Source: Streptomyces drozdowiczii
GTDB lineage: Bacteria; Actinomycetota; Actinomycetes; Streptomycetales; Streptomycetaceae
Length of the DNA: 64,000 nt
Assembly (NCBI RefSeq): GCF_026167665.1
Contig: NZ_CP098740.1
Span: 4,836,001-4,900,000 of the forward strand
Direction of reading: 5' to 3'
Of this stretch, positions 27,829 through 35,242 are shown piece after piece. The notes under the pieces were generated by a model. The model was given only the letters and a program-made list of their open reading frames with translations, was not told the DNA's origin and ran no database searches. The position numbers and the translations under genes were made by a program. Each line of letters opens with the position of its first letter. Positions within the stretch are counted from its first letter, which is position 1.

Positions 27829-28323
27829 GTGACGACCCGTGGAGTCCTGTACGTTCACTCCGCACCGCGCGCGCTCTGCCCACACGTCGAGTGGGCGGTG
27901 GCGGGAGTCCTCGGCGGGCGAGTGCAGCTCGACTGGATCAGACAGCCGGCCGCGCCGGGCACCTGGCGCTCCGAATTCTCCTGGCAGGCACGGCCCGGCA
28001 CGGCGTCCAAGCTGGCGTCCGCGCTGCGCGGCTGGGACCTGCTGCGCTTCGAGGTGACGGCGGAGCCGTCGCCCACGGCGGAGGGCGAGCGCTACAGCTC
28101 GACGCCCGCGCTGGGCATCTTCCACGCCGTCACCGGCATGCACGGCGACATCCTGGTCCCCGAGGACCGCCTCCGCGCCGCCCTGGCCCGTTCCGCGGGC
28201 GGTGAGACCGACCTGGCGGCGGAGATCGCCAAGCTCCTGGGCAAGCCCTGGGACGACGAGCTGGAGTCCTTCCGCCACGCGGGCGAGGGCGCCCCGGTCC
28301 GCTGGCTCCACCAGGTCGTGTAA
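27829..28323 (+). CDS. DUF3145 family protein
   Basis: A 164-residue soluble protein conserved in actinobacteria and commonly found next to the fab cluster, as here. It opens with TTRGVLYVHSAPRALCPHVEW and has TWRSEFSWQARPGTASKLASAL later. The function is not known; conserved linkage to fatty-acid synthesis genes suggests, but does not prove, a lipid-related role. GGAGGT lies a few bases before the GTG start. Confidence 0.88.
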   Translation: MTTRGVLYVHSAPRALCPHVEWAVAGVLGGRVQLDWIRQPAAPGTWRSEFSWQARPGTASKLASALRGWDLLRFEVTAEPSPTAEGERYSSTPALGIFHAVTGMHGDILVPEDRLRAALARSAGGETDLAAEIAKLLGKPWDDELESFRHAGEGAPVRWLHQVV

Positions 28324-28335
28324 CCGGGGGCAAAT

Positions 28336-28359
28336 CAAGCCCCTCCGGCGATTGAGGAG
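28336..28359 (+). repeat. Copy of the dispersed GCCC-TCCGGCG-TTGAGGA repeat
   Basis: CAAGCCCCTCCGGCGATTGA and the following bases match the repeats at 21977-22116 with a few changes. It lies just after the DUF3145 stop and is followed by the palindrome GGGGGC-AGA-GCCCCC. Confidence 0.65.
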
Positions 28360-28395
28360 CGGGGGCCCGGGGGCAGAGCCCCCGAACACCACGAC

Positions 28396-28430
28396 GAAGC
28401 CCGCACCCCTACACGAGGGGCACGGGCTTC
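28396..28430. terminator. Bidirectional terminator between DUF3145 and fabF
   Basis: The stem GAAGCCCG-CA-CCCCT closes a five-base loop with AGGGG-CA-CGGGCTTC. Pairing is perfect except for the symmetrical CA/CA internal mismatch. It separates convergent transcription units. Confidence 0.85.
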
Positions 28431-28455
28431 AAAGCTGCGCGGACGCGCAAGCGCG

Positions 28456-29718
28456 TCAGACGCTACGGAACGCCAGCACCACGTTGTGGCCGCCGAAGCC
28501 GAACGAGTTGTTGATCGCCGCGATCGGCCCCTCCGGCAGCGCCCGCGGCGCGTCCCGGACGATGTCCGCCTCGATCTCCTCGTCCAGGTGGTCCACGTTG
28601 ATCGTCGGCGGAGCCATCCGGTGGTGCAGCGCCAGGACCGTCGCCACGGTCTCGATGCCGCCCGCGCCGCCGAGCAGATGACCCGTCATCGACTTCGTCG
28701 CGGAGATCGCGACGTGGTCCAGGTCGTCGCCCAGCACCGCGCGCAGCGCCTTGACCTCCGCGAGGTCGCCCTGCGGGGTGGACGTCGCGTGGGCGTTCAG
28801 GTGGGCGATCTCCGACGGCTTCAGGTCCGTCTGGTCCAGCAGGTTCTGCATCGCCGCGGCGATACCGCGACCCGTCGGCTCCGGCTGCGCGATGTGGTGG
28901 GCGTCGGCCGAGAGGCCCTGGCCCAGCACCTCGCAGTAGACCCGGGCGCCGCGCTTCGCCGCGTGCTCCGCGGACTCCAGGACGACGACACCGGCACCCT
29001 CGCCGAGGACGAAGCCGTCGCGGCCCACGTCGTACGGGCGGGAAGCCTTCTCCGGCTCGTCGTTGCTCTTGGACATCGCCATCATGTTGGCGAACGCGGC
29101 GATCGGCAGCGGGTGGATCGCCGCCTCGGTGCCGCCGGCGAGGACCACGTCGGCGCGGCCGGTGCGGATCATCTCGACGGCGTACCCGATGGCCTCGGCA
29201 CCCGAGGCGCAGGCGGAGACCGGGGTGTGGACGCCCGCCTGGGCGTTCACCTCGATGCCCACGTTCGCGGCCGGACCGTTGGGCATGAGCATGGGCACGG
29301 TGTGCGGGGAGACGCGGCGTACGCCCTTCTCCTTCAGCACGTCGTACTGGTCGAGCAGGGTGATCACGCCGCCGATACCGGAGGCGATCACCGAACCCAG
29401 CCGCTCGGGCTGGATCGTTTCGTCCTCACCGGCCTTGCCGGTGAAACCCGCGTCCGCCCACGCCTCACGGGCCGCGATCAGCGCGAACTGCGCCGAGCGG
29501 TCCAGACGGCGGGCGAGCGGACGGGGCAGGACGTCAGCGGGATCGACGGCCGCCAGGGCCGCGATCCGGACAGGGAGTTCGGCGAAACGTTCGCCCTCGA
29601 GAGGCTTGACGCCGGAACGCCCGGCCATCAGACCTTCCCAGGTCGATGCGGAATCGCCACCCAGCGGAGTGGTTGCGCCGATACCGGTGACGACCACGGT
29701 GCGATTGGTCGAGTTCAC
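28456..29718 (-). CDS. fabF: Beta-ketoacyl-ACP synthase II
   Basis: A 420-residue elongating condensing enzyme: it joins acyl chains to malonyl-ACP with loss of CO2. The Cys-His-His triad is in place: VSACASGAEA (Cys ~170), NAHATSTPQGD (His ~310) and TKSMTGHLLGGAGG (Lys ~340, His ~345). Last gene of the fabD-fabH-acpP-fabF cluster. The GTG at 29718 follows GGAGAAG and gives the family N-terminus; the open frame further upstream runs antisense to nothing coding and is ignored. Confidence 0.96.
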   Translation of the reverse strand: MNSTNRTVVVTGIGATTPLGGDSASTWEGLMAGRSGVKPLEGERFAELPVRIAALAAVDPADVLPRPLARRLDRSAQFALIAAREAWADAGFTGKAGEDETIQPERLGSVIASGIGGVITLLDQYDVLKEKGVRRVSPHTVPMLMPNGPAANVGIEVNAQAGVHTPVSACASGAEAIGYAVEMIRTGRADVVLAGGTEAAIHPLPIAAFANMMAMSKSNDEPEKASRPYDVGRDGFVLGEGAGVVVLESAEHAAKRGARVYCEVLGQGLSADAHHIAQPEPTGRGIAAAMQNLLDQTDLKPSEIAHLNAHATSTPQGDLAEVKALRAVLGDDLDHVAISATKSMTGHLLGGAGGIETVATVLALHHRMAPPTINVDHLDEEIEADIVRDAPRALPEGPIAAINNSFGFGGHNVVLAFRSV

Positions 29719-29795
29719 TGGAAAATCTTCTCCACGTGTAGGGGGTCGTGAATCAGCGGCGCCACCGCCGGGTGGCGACACACGAACCGGCTGGA

Positions 29796-30044
29796 TCAGT
29801 CCTGGTGCTTGAGGATGTAGTCCGCGGCGTCGCCGACGGTCTTGAGGTTCTTGACGTCCTCGTCGGGGATCTTCACGTCGAAGCGCTCCTCGGCGGCGAC
29901 GACGACCTCGACCATGGACAGCGAGTCGACGTCCAGGTCGTCCGTGAAGGACTTGTCCAGCTGGACGTCCTCGACGGGGATACCGGCGATCTCGTTGACG
30001 ATCTCGGCGAGACCTTCGACGATCTCTTCCTGCGTGGCGGCCAT
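29796..30044 (-). CDS. acpP: Acyl carrier protein
   Basis: An 82-residue acidic carrier. Ser41 in DVDSLSMVEV is the phosphopantetheine attachment site. It sits between fabH and fabF and shuttles acyl intermediates of primary fatty-acid synthesis. GAAGGAG lies close before the ATG. Small size and single domain distinguish it from polyketide ACPs, and the context is clearly the primary cluster. Confidence 0.97.
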   Translation of the reverse strand: MAATQEEIVEGLAEIVNEIAGIPVEDVQLDKSFTDDLDVDSLSMVEVVVAAEERFDVKIPDEDVKNLKTVGDAADYILKHQD

Positions 30045-30106
30045 TTCGGCGCTCCTTCGATGTATTTCTGCTGGGTTCGGGCGTCCGGGCGAAAAGCCCG
30101 GTGTGC

Positions 30107-31138
30107 CTAGGGGAGAGTAACGACCGTCGCGGCGTAGACGAGACCCGCCCCGAAGCCGATGACGAGCGCGGTGTCGCCGCTCTTGGCCTGACCGGTCGCC
30201 AGGAGCCGCTCCATGGCGAGCGGGATCGAGGCGGCGGAGGTGTTGCCGGTGGTCTCCACGTCACGGGCGACCGTGACGCTCTCCGGCAGCTTCAGCGTCT
30301 TCACCATCGAGTCGATGATCCGCATGTTGGCCTGGTGCGGAATGAAGACGTCCAGGTCTTCCGCGGAGATCCCGGCCGCGTCCAGCGCCTGCTGGGCGAC
30401 CTTCGCCATCTCGAAGACGGCCCAGCGGAAGACCGCCTGGCCCTCCTGCGTGATGGCGGGGAACTTGACCTCGCCGCGGTCGTTGAGGGGCAGCTTCGTG
30501 ACATCGCCGAGCTGGAAGTCGTTCCACGCCACGGTCTGCTTGATCGTCTCGGACTTGTCGCCCTCGGAGCCCCAGACGGTCGGGCCTATGGCGGGCACCT
30601 TGGAGGGGCCGACGATGACCGCTCCGGCGCCGTCGCCGAACAGGAAGGCCGTGGCGCGGTCCGTCAGGTCGGTGAGGTCGCTCAGCCGCTCGACACCGAT
30701 GACGAGCACGTACTCCGCCGAGCCCTCGACGATCATGCCCTTGGCCAGGGTCAGCCCGTAGCCGAAGCCCGCGCAGCCGGCCGAGATGTCGAAGGCGGCG
30801 GGCTTGCCGGCGCCGACCTTGTGGGCGATCTCGGTCGCGATGGCCGGGGTCTGCTTGAAGTGCGAGACGGTGGAGACGATGACCGCGCCGATCTGCTCCG
30901 GGGCGATCCCGGCGTCCGCGATGGCCTTGCCGGACGCCTCGACGGACATCGCGGCCACGGTCTCCTCCTCGGAGGCCCAGTGGCGGGTGGCGATGCCGGA
31001 GCGGGAGCGGATCCACTCGTCGGACGAGTCGATCGTCTCCAGGATGACCTCGTTGGGCACCACCCGGGTCGGGCGGTAGCCGCCGACCCCCATGATCCGC
31101 GCGTACGGAGCGCCCTGGCTGGGCTTGATCTTCGACAT
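30107..31138 (-). CDS. fabH: Beta-ketoacyl-ACP synthase III
   Basis: A 343-residue initiating condensing enzyme joining a starter acyl-CoA (in Streptomyces often branched) to malonyl-ACP. The catalytic residues are visible: Cys in SAGCAGFGYGL (~122), His in FIPHQANMRI (~265) and Asn in GNTSAASIPL (~295). It starts eleven bases after fabD and is followed by acpP, so it is within one operon. Confidence 0.96.
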   Translation of the reverse strand: MSKIKPSQGAPYARIMGVGGYRPTRVVPNEVILETIDSSDEWIRSRSGIATRHWASEEETVAAMSVEASGKAIADAGIAPEQIGAVIVSTVSHFKQTPAIATEIAHKVGAGKPAAFDISAGCAGFGYGLTLAKGMIVEGSAEYVLVIGVERLSDLTDLTDRATAFLFGDGAGAVIVGPSKVPAIGPTVWGSEGDKSETIKQTVAWNDFQLGDVTKLPLNDRGEVKFPAITQEGQAVFRWAVFEMAKVAQQALDAAGISAEDLDVFIPHQANMRIIDSMVKTLKLPESVTVARDVETTGNTSAASIPLAMERLLATGQAKSGDTALVIGFGAGLVYAATVVTLP

Positions 31139-31149
31139 GCTCGGGCTCC

Positions 31150-32064
31150 TTAGGCGCCTGCGTGCTCAGCGATGAGCGCGCGGGCCGCGTCGAGGTCGTC
31201 GGGGGTCTTGAGCGCGAGGGTCGGGACCCCGGGCAGCGCCCGCTTGGCCAGCCCGGTGAGCGTGCCGCCGGGGCAGACCTCGATGAGGGCGGTGACGCCC
31301 ATCGCCTTGAAGGTCTCCATGCACAGGTCCCAGCGGACCGGGTTGGCGACCTGGCCGACGAGCCGGGTGATGACCTCGTGGCCGGTGGCGACGGTCTTGC
31401 CGTCGGCGTTCGAGACGTACGTCACCGAGGGGTCGGAGACGTCCAGGTCCCCGGCCGCCGCGCGCAGCCGCTCGACGGCGGGCGCCATGTGGTGCGTGTG
31501 GAAGGCGCCGGCCACCTTCAGGGGCACCACGCGGCGCACACCCTCCGGCTTGTCCTCGGTCAGCGCGGCGATCTGCGCGGCGGTGCCCGCGGCGACGATC
31601 TGGCCGCCCCCGTTGACGTTCGCCGGGGTCAGCCCGAGCTTCTCCAGGTGGGGAACCGTGACCTCGGGGTCGCCGCCGAGCAGCGCCGCCATCCCGGTCT
31701 CGGTGACCGCCGCGGCGTCGGCCATGGCGAGCCCACGCGTACGGACGAAGCGGAGCGCGGCCTCCTCGCCGATGACACCGGCGAACGAGGCGGCGGTGAT
31801 CTCACCGACGCTGTGGCCGGCGACGACGTCCGGCGACGCGTCGAGCGCGGCGGCCGACAGCAGGCCGGCGGCGACCAGCAGCGGCTGGGCAACCGCGGTG
31901 TCGCGGATCTCCTCCGCGTCCGCCTCGGTGCCGTAGCGCAGGAGGTCGAGCCCGATGGCGTCGGACCAGGCCGCGATGCGGTCGGTGGCACCGGGGAGGT
32001 CGAGCCAGGGAGTCAGGAAGCCGGGCGTCTGAGCGCCTTGGCCGGGAGCGACGAGTACGAGCAC
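31150..32064 (-). CDS. fabD: Malonyl-CoA:ACP transacylase
   Basis: A 304-residue enzyme that loads malonyl from CoA onto ACP for both fatty-acid and type II polyketide synthesis. The catalytic Ser is in VAGHSVGEIT (~residue 90), the substrate Arg in FVRTRGLAM, and the His in GAFHTHHMAP (~195), followed by NPVRWD. The GTG at 32064 is chosen because it gives the N-terminus MLVLVAPGQGAQ known for Streptomyces FabD; the GTG at 32070 would add two residues. First gene of the fab operon. Confidence 0.95.
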   Translation of the reverse strand: MLVLVAPGQGAQTPGFLTPWLDLPGATDRIAAWSDAIGLDLLRYGTEADAEEIRDTAVAQPLLVAAGLLSAAALDASPDVVAGHSVGEITAASFAGVIGEEAALRFVRTRGLAMADAAAVTETGMAALLGGDPEVTVPHLEKLGLTPANVNGGGQIVAAGTAAQIAALTEDKPEGVRRVVPLKVAGAFHTHHMAPAVERLRAAAGDLDVSDPSVTYVSNADGKTVATGHEVITRLVGQVANPVRWDLCMETFKAMGVTALIEVCPGGTLTGLAKRALPGVPTLALKTPDDLDAARALIAEHAGA

Positions 32065-32119
32065 CCTCACACTCTCTCTTGTGAACGGTCCGGAACACCC
32101 GTGGGGACAGGGACGAAGA

Positions 32120-32149
32120 ACCGTAGGGGGAATTGTTGATGTCCGACAA
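32120..32149 (-). promoter_or_regulatory. Candidate promoter of the fab operon
   Basis: On the minus strand TTGTCG (32149-32144) and TACGGT (32125-32120) are separated by 18 bases, a good match to a principal-sigma promoter. It would start transcription about 50 bases before fabD. The -35 overlaps the inverted repeat TTGT-N9-ACAA, a possible regulator site. FasR of S. coelicolor is known to bind upstream of fabD. Sequence-based inference only. Confidence 0.5.
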
Positions 32150-32153
32150 AAGT

Positions 32154-33353
32154 CTAGGACTGCGTATCCCGGTCGGCCAGACGCCCCAGGATCAGGGCGA
32201 TTCGCAGAGTGAACGCCGAGCGCACATCGGAAGGTGACCAGCCGGTGACGTCTGTCACACGTCGAAGCCGGTAGCGCACGGTGTTGGGATGCACGAAGAG
32301 CATCCTGGCCGCGCCCTCCAGGCTGCTCGCCTGTTCCAGATACACACTCAGCGTCTCCAGGAGCGCGGAGCCCGCCTCTTCCAGCGGTCTGTAGATCTCC
32401 TCCACCAATTGCTCGCGCGCGGCAGGGTCACCCGCCATCGCGCGCTCCGGCAGCAGGTCGTCCGCGAGCACCGGCCTCGGCGCGTCCTGCCAGGCCCCGC
32501 ACGCCTTCAGCCCGGCGGCCGCGGCCTGCGCGGACCGGGTCGCGGCCAGCAGGTCCGCCACCACCGGGCCGGCCACCACCGGGCCCGCCGCGTACGGCCC
32601 GATCAGGGCCTTCGCGACCTGGAGCGGGTTGTCGCTGCCGCCCGCGATGACGACCAGGCGGTTGCCGAGCACCCCCGTGAGGACCTGGAGCTTGGCGTGC
32701 CGGGCGGCGCGCCGGATCGCCTCCACGGTCAGCTCGCTGTCCCCGTCCGGGGCGGTGCCGAGCAGTACGCAGACGTGCTCGGGGGAGTTCCAGCCGAGGG
32801 CGGCCGCCCGGGAGACGGCGCCCTCGTCGGCCTCGCCGGACAGCACCGCGTTCACCACGAGCGATTCGAGGCGGGCGTCCCAGGCACCCCGGGCCTCGGC
32901 CGCCTGCGCGTACACCTGGGCGGTCGCGAACGCGATCTCGCGGGCGTAGACGAGCAGCGCCTCCCGGAGCACCGATTCGTCGCCGGGCGCGGCGACCTCG
33001 TCGATCGCGGCCTCCATGACCTCGATCGTGGTCCGCACCATCTCGACGGTCTGCCGCAGCGTGATCGCCCGGGTCAGCTCGCGCGGGGCGGTCCCGAAGA
33101 CGTCGGTCGAGATCGCCTGCGGGGTCTCCGGATGCCGGAACCACTCGGTGAACGCGGCGATACCGGCCTGGGCGACCAGGCCGATCCAGGACCGGTTCTC
33201 CGGGGGCATCGCCCGGTACCACGGCAGCGACTCGTCCATGCGGGCGATCGCGTTCGCGGCCAGCCGGCCGGAGGACTGCTCGAGCCGCTTCAGGGTCGCG
33301 GCATGGAGATGGGCGTCGTTCGCAGCGGGCTGCTCAGGATCGGGTCGGGGCAC
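32154..33353 (-). CDS. fasR: Transcriptional regulator of fatty-acid biosynthesis (FasR-like, CdaR/PucR type)
   Basis: A 399-residue regulator. The C-terminal PucR-type helix-turn-helix is clear (LEGAARMLFVHPNTVRYRLR, ~residues 340-360). The central part resembles the GGDEF-like sensor region of the CdaR family, and the N-terminal ~150 residues are helical. In S. coelicolor FasR lies in this position and activates fabDHPF; position and domain type support the same role here. It is transcribed in the same direction as fabD with about 90 bases between, which holds a promoter-like sequence. Confidence 0.9.
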   Translation of the reverse strand: MPRPDPEQPAANDAHLHAATLKRLEQSSGRLAANAIARMDESLPWYRAMPPENRSWIGLVAQAGIAAFTEWFRHPETPQAISTDVFGTAPRELTRAITLRQTVEMVRTTIEVMEAAIDEVAAPGDESVLREALLVYAREIAFATAQVYAQAAEARGAWDARLESLVVNAVLSGEADEGAVSRAAALGWNSPEHVCVLLGTAPDGDSELTVEAIRRAARHAKLQVLTGVLGNRLVVIAGGSDNPLQVAKALIGPYAAGPVVAGPVVADLLAATRSAQAAAAGLKACGAWQDAPRPVLADDLLPERAMAGDPAAREQLVEEIYRPLEEAGSALLETLSVYLEQASSLEGAARMLFVHPNTVRYRLRRVTDVTGWSPSDVRSAFTLRIALILGRLADRDTQS

Positions 33354-33442
33354 GGAGACAAGACTGCCTTATCCGGACGCGCCCCCGGATGGCCGGGGCC
33401 GGTGGCGGCCGGGTCCGGGGGCCGGCGGGCTACCGTGGACGG

Positions 33443-34099
33443 GTGATTTCCGTACACCGCGCGGGCGACCGGTTCGAGGGCGGGGACGCGGCGGCCGGCA
33501 TCGCGTCCCGGCACGCGTTCTCCTTCGGCGCCTTCTACGACCCCGACAACCTCCGGTTCGGCCCGATCCTGGCCTGCAACGAGGAGCGCCTCGCGCCCGG
33601 CGCGGGCTTCGAGGAGCACCCGCACAGCCATACGGAGATCGTCACCTGGGTCGTCGAGGGCGAGCTGACGCACCGCGACTCGGCCGGCCACGCCACGGTC
33701 GTCCGGGCCGGCGACGTCCAGCACCTCAGCGCCGCCTCCGGCGTCCGCCACATCGAACGCAACGACGGCGAAAGCCCGCTGACGTTCCTTCAGATGTGGC
33801 TCGCGCCCCTGGAACCCGGCGGCGAGCCCTCGTACACGACCGTCCCGGGCATCGCCGACTCCACCCCGTACGCCCTCCCCGAGGCGGGCGCCATGCTGCA
33901 TGTGCGCCGCCTCGCGGAGGGCGAGCGCGCGGCGGTCCCCGACGCCCCCCGGGTGTACGTGCACGCGGTGCGCGGCACGATACGCATCGGCGCCGAGGAG
34001 CTGGGGGCGGGCGACGCGGCCCGCGTCACCGGGGAGACGGGGCTCGAACTGGTCGCGGCGGACGCGGCCGAGGCGCTGGTCTGGGAGCTGGGTCACTGA
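33443..34099 (+). CDS. Pirin-family protein
   Basis: A 218-residue bicupin. The metal-binding region has the pirin-type His pattern (FEEHPHSHTEIVTWVVEGELTHRD as adjoining stretches, residues ~55-78), with Glu nearby, and QHLSAASGVRHIE later. Some bacterial pirins oxidise quercetin; others bind partner enzymes such as pyruvate dehydrogenase E1. No specific role can be assigned. The start GTG 33443 has TACCGT at 33431-33436, six bases upstream, and no Shine-Dalgarno, so it is probably leaderless. Confidence 0.85.
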   Translation: MISVHRAGDRFEGGDAAAGIASRHAFSFGAFYDPDNLRFGPILACNEERLAPGAGFEEHPHSHTEIVTWVVEGELTHRDSAGHATVVRAGDVQHLSAASGVRHIERNDGESPLTFLQMWLAPLEPGGEPSYTTVPGIADSTPYALPEAGAMLHVRRLAEGERAAVPDAPRVYVHAVRGTIRIGAEELGAGDAARVTGETGLELVAADAAEALVWELGH

Positions 34100-34126
34100 C
34101 CGGGCGCCCCGGCCGACGGCCGGGCG

Positions 34127-34306
34127 TCAGCGGGCGTGGTGCCGGGGTACCTGCTGCCGCGGGATCTCGCTCAGCCGCGTGGGCGCCGGACGCCGACGGC
34201 TCCGGCCGGGGAACGCGTTGCGCCGCGCGGGTACCTTCGGGGCCAGGGCCACGAAGGCGAGCGGGGCGAGGACCGCGACGAGGATCAGCACGATGACGAC
34301 GTTCAT
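34127..34306 (-). CDS. Small single-pass membrane protein of unknown function
   Basis: A 59-residue product: a hydrophobic N-terminal helix (NVVIVLILVAVLAPLAFVAL) and a strongly basic tail (RRNAFPGRSRRRPAPTR). The AGGCAGGA site lies just before the ATG at 34306; a longer frame to 34342 lacks one. No family is recognised. The positive-inside rule places the tail in the cytoplasm. Confidence 0.55.
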   Translation of the reverse strand: MNVVIVLILVAVLAPLAFVALAPKVPARRNAFPGRSRRRPAPTRLSEIPRQQVPRHHAR

Positions 34307-34410
34307 GTTCCTGCCTTTCGTCCGGTACTGATGGTCTGTCACTACTTGTCGTAACCGGAAATCGGGCCCGTAAACACGATGGGTGACGGAGATTCTTCTC
34401 TACGGGCGGT

Positions 34411-34992
34411 CTACCGCCGCCACATCGACCACATCGGCGGCCCCGACCGGAACGTCATCTCCTCGCGGACCTCGAAGCCGTGGCGGCGGTAGAACGTGAG
34501 GTTGCGGCTGTTGCTCGACTCCAGGAAGACCGGGCGCCCGTCCGCGTCCGCCCGTTCCAGCAGGCCGCCGAGGACCACCGAACCGCGCCCGGTACCGCGT
34601 GCGTCGGCGCGGGTGCCGATGTACTCGACGTACCAGTGCGCGGGACGGGCCGGGTGCCGGTGCTCCAGGGCCAGCAACCGCCCGGCGGTGCGCGGGAGTT
34701 GCGTACGGCTCGCCCGTAGCAGCGTGCCCGCGTTGCGCAGCAGGTAGGCCACCGGGAGCTTCCACGCGCCGGGCTCCGCCCAGACCGCCGCCACCGTGCG
34801 GTCCCGGTCCGTCCACACCCGGCCCGCCGGGACCTGCTGCGCCAGGTGCGCGGTGAACAGCAGCCGCAGCCGCCGGTCCCGGTCCCGGGGCATCAGCCAG
34901 GACCAGACCGGGTCCTCGGCGTACGCGCTGGCCAGGACGCACGCGAGCGCGGGGACGTCGGACGCGGTGGCGCGGACTATGTCGTCGGTCAT
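34411..34992 (-). CDS. GNAT-family N-acetyltransferase
   Basis: A 193-residue acetyltransferase. The acetyl-CoA binding motif A is visible as RADARGTGRGSVVLGGLLERA (Q/R-x-x-G-x-G/A), preceded by WYVEYIGT and followed by FLESSNSRNLTFYRRHGFEV, the usual GNAT C-terminus. Substrate unknown. A TACGCT hexamer lies eight bases before the ATG on this strand. Confidence 0.86.
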   Translation of the reverse strand: MTDDIVRATASDVPALACVLASAYAEDPVWSWLMPRDRDRRLRLLFTAHLAQQVPAGRVWTDRDRTVAAVWAEPGAWKLPVAYLLRNAGTLLRASRTQLPRTAGRLLALEHRHPARPAHWYVEYIGTRADARGTGRGSVVLGGLLERADADGRPVFLESSNSRNLTFYRRHGFEVREEMTFRSGPPMWSMWRR

Positions 34993-35150
34993 GGCCGGGG
35001 AGCGTAGCGGCGGTCCGGGACCGTCGGCCAGCGTTCCGGCAAGACCGGCCGACCGGCCAATGGGGCACGACTTTCGGCTATCGCCGTGCGGGATCTCGAC
35101 TACCTGTCGGGGCCATGTAAATCTGCCGGTGCCTCAGGAATACGTCCACG

Positions 35151-35172
35151 GTTCGCCCGCCGTTCGCACCGG
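35151..35172 (+). promoter_or_regulatory. Candidate PHO box (PhoP operator)
   Basis: Two 11-base direct repeat units, GTTCGCCCGCC (35151-35161) and GTTCGCACCGG (35162-35172), adjoin without a gap. This matches the unit length and GTTCA-like core of Streptomyces PHO boxes, with G in place of A at the fifth position. It lies about 70 bases before a secreted phospholipase C gene, the kind of gene PhoP activates under phosphate starvation. Inference from pattern and context. Confidence 0.5.
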
Positions 35173-35242
35173 CGGCCTAGTTTTCGCAGGCGCGCAGCCG
35201 TCCCTTCCCCCTTGTGAACCACTCTCCCCCAGAGGTGCCCCG

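Noticed and set aside
28456..33353. Could the fab genes be part of a type II polyketide cluster?
   Set aside because: Only fabD, fabH, one acpP and fabF with the FasR-type regulator are present. There is no chain-length factor, ketoreductase, cyclase or tailoring gene; this is primary metabolism.
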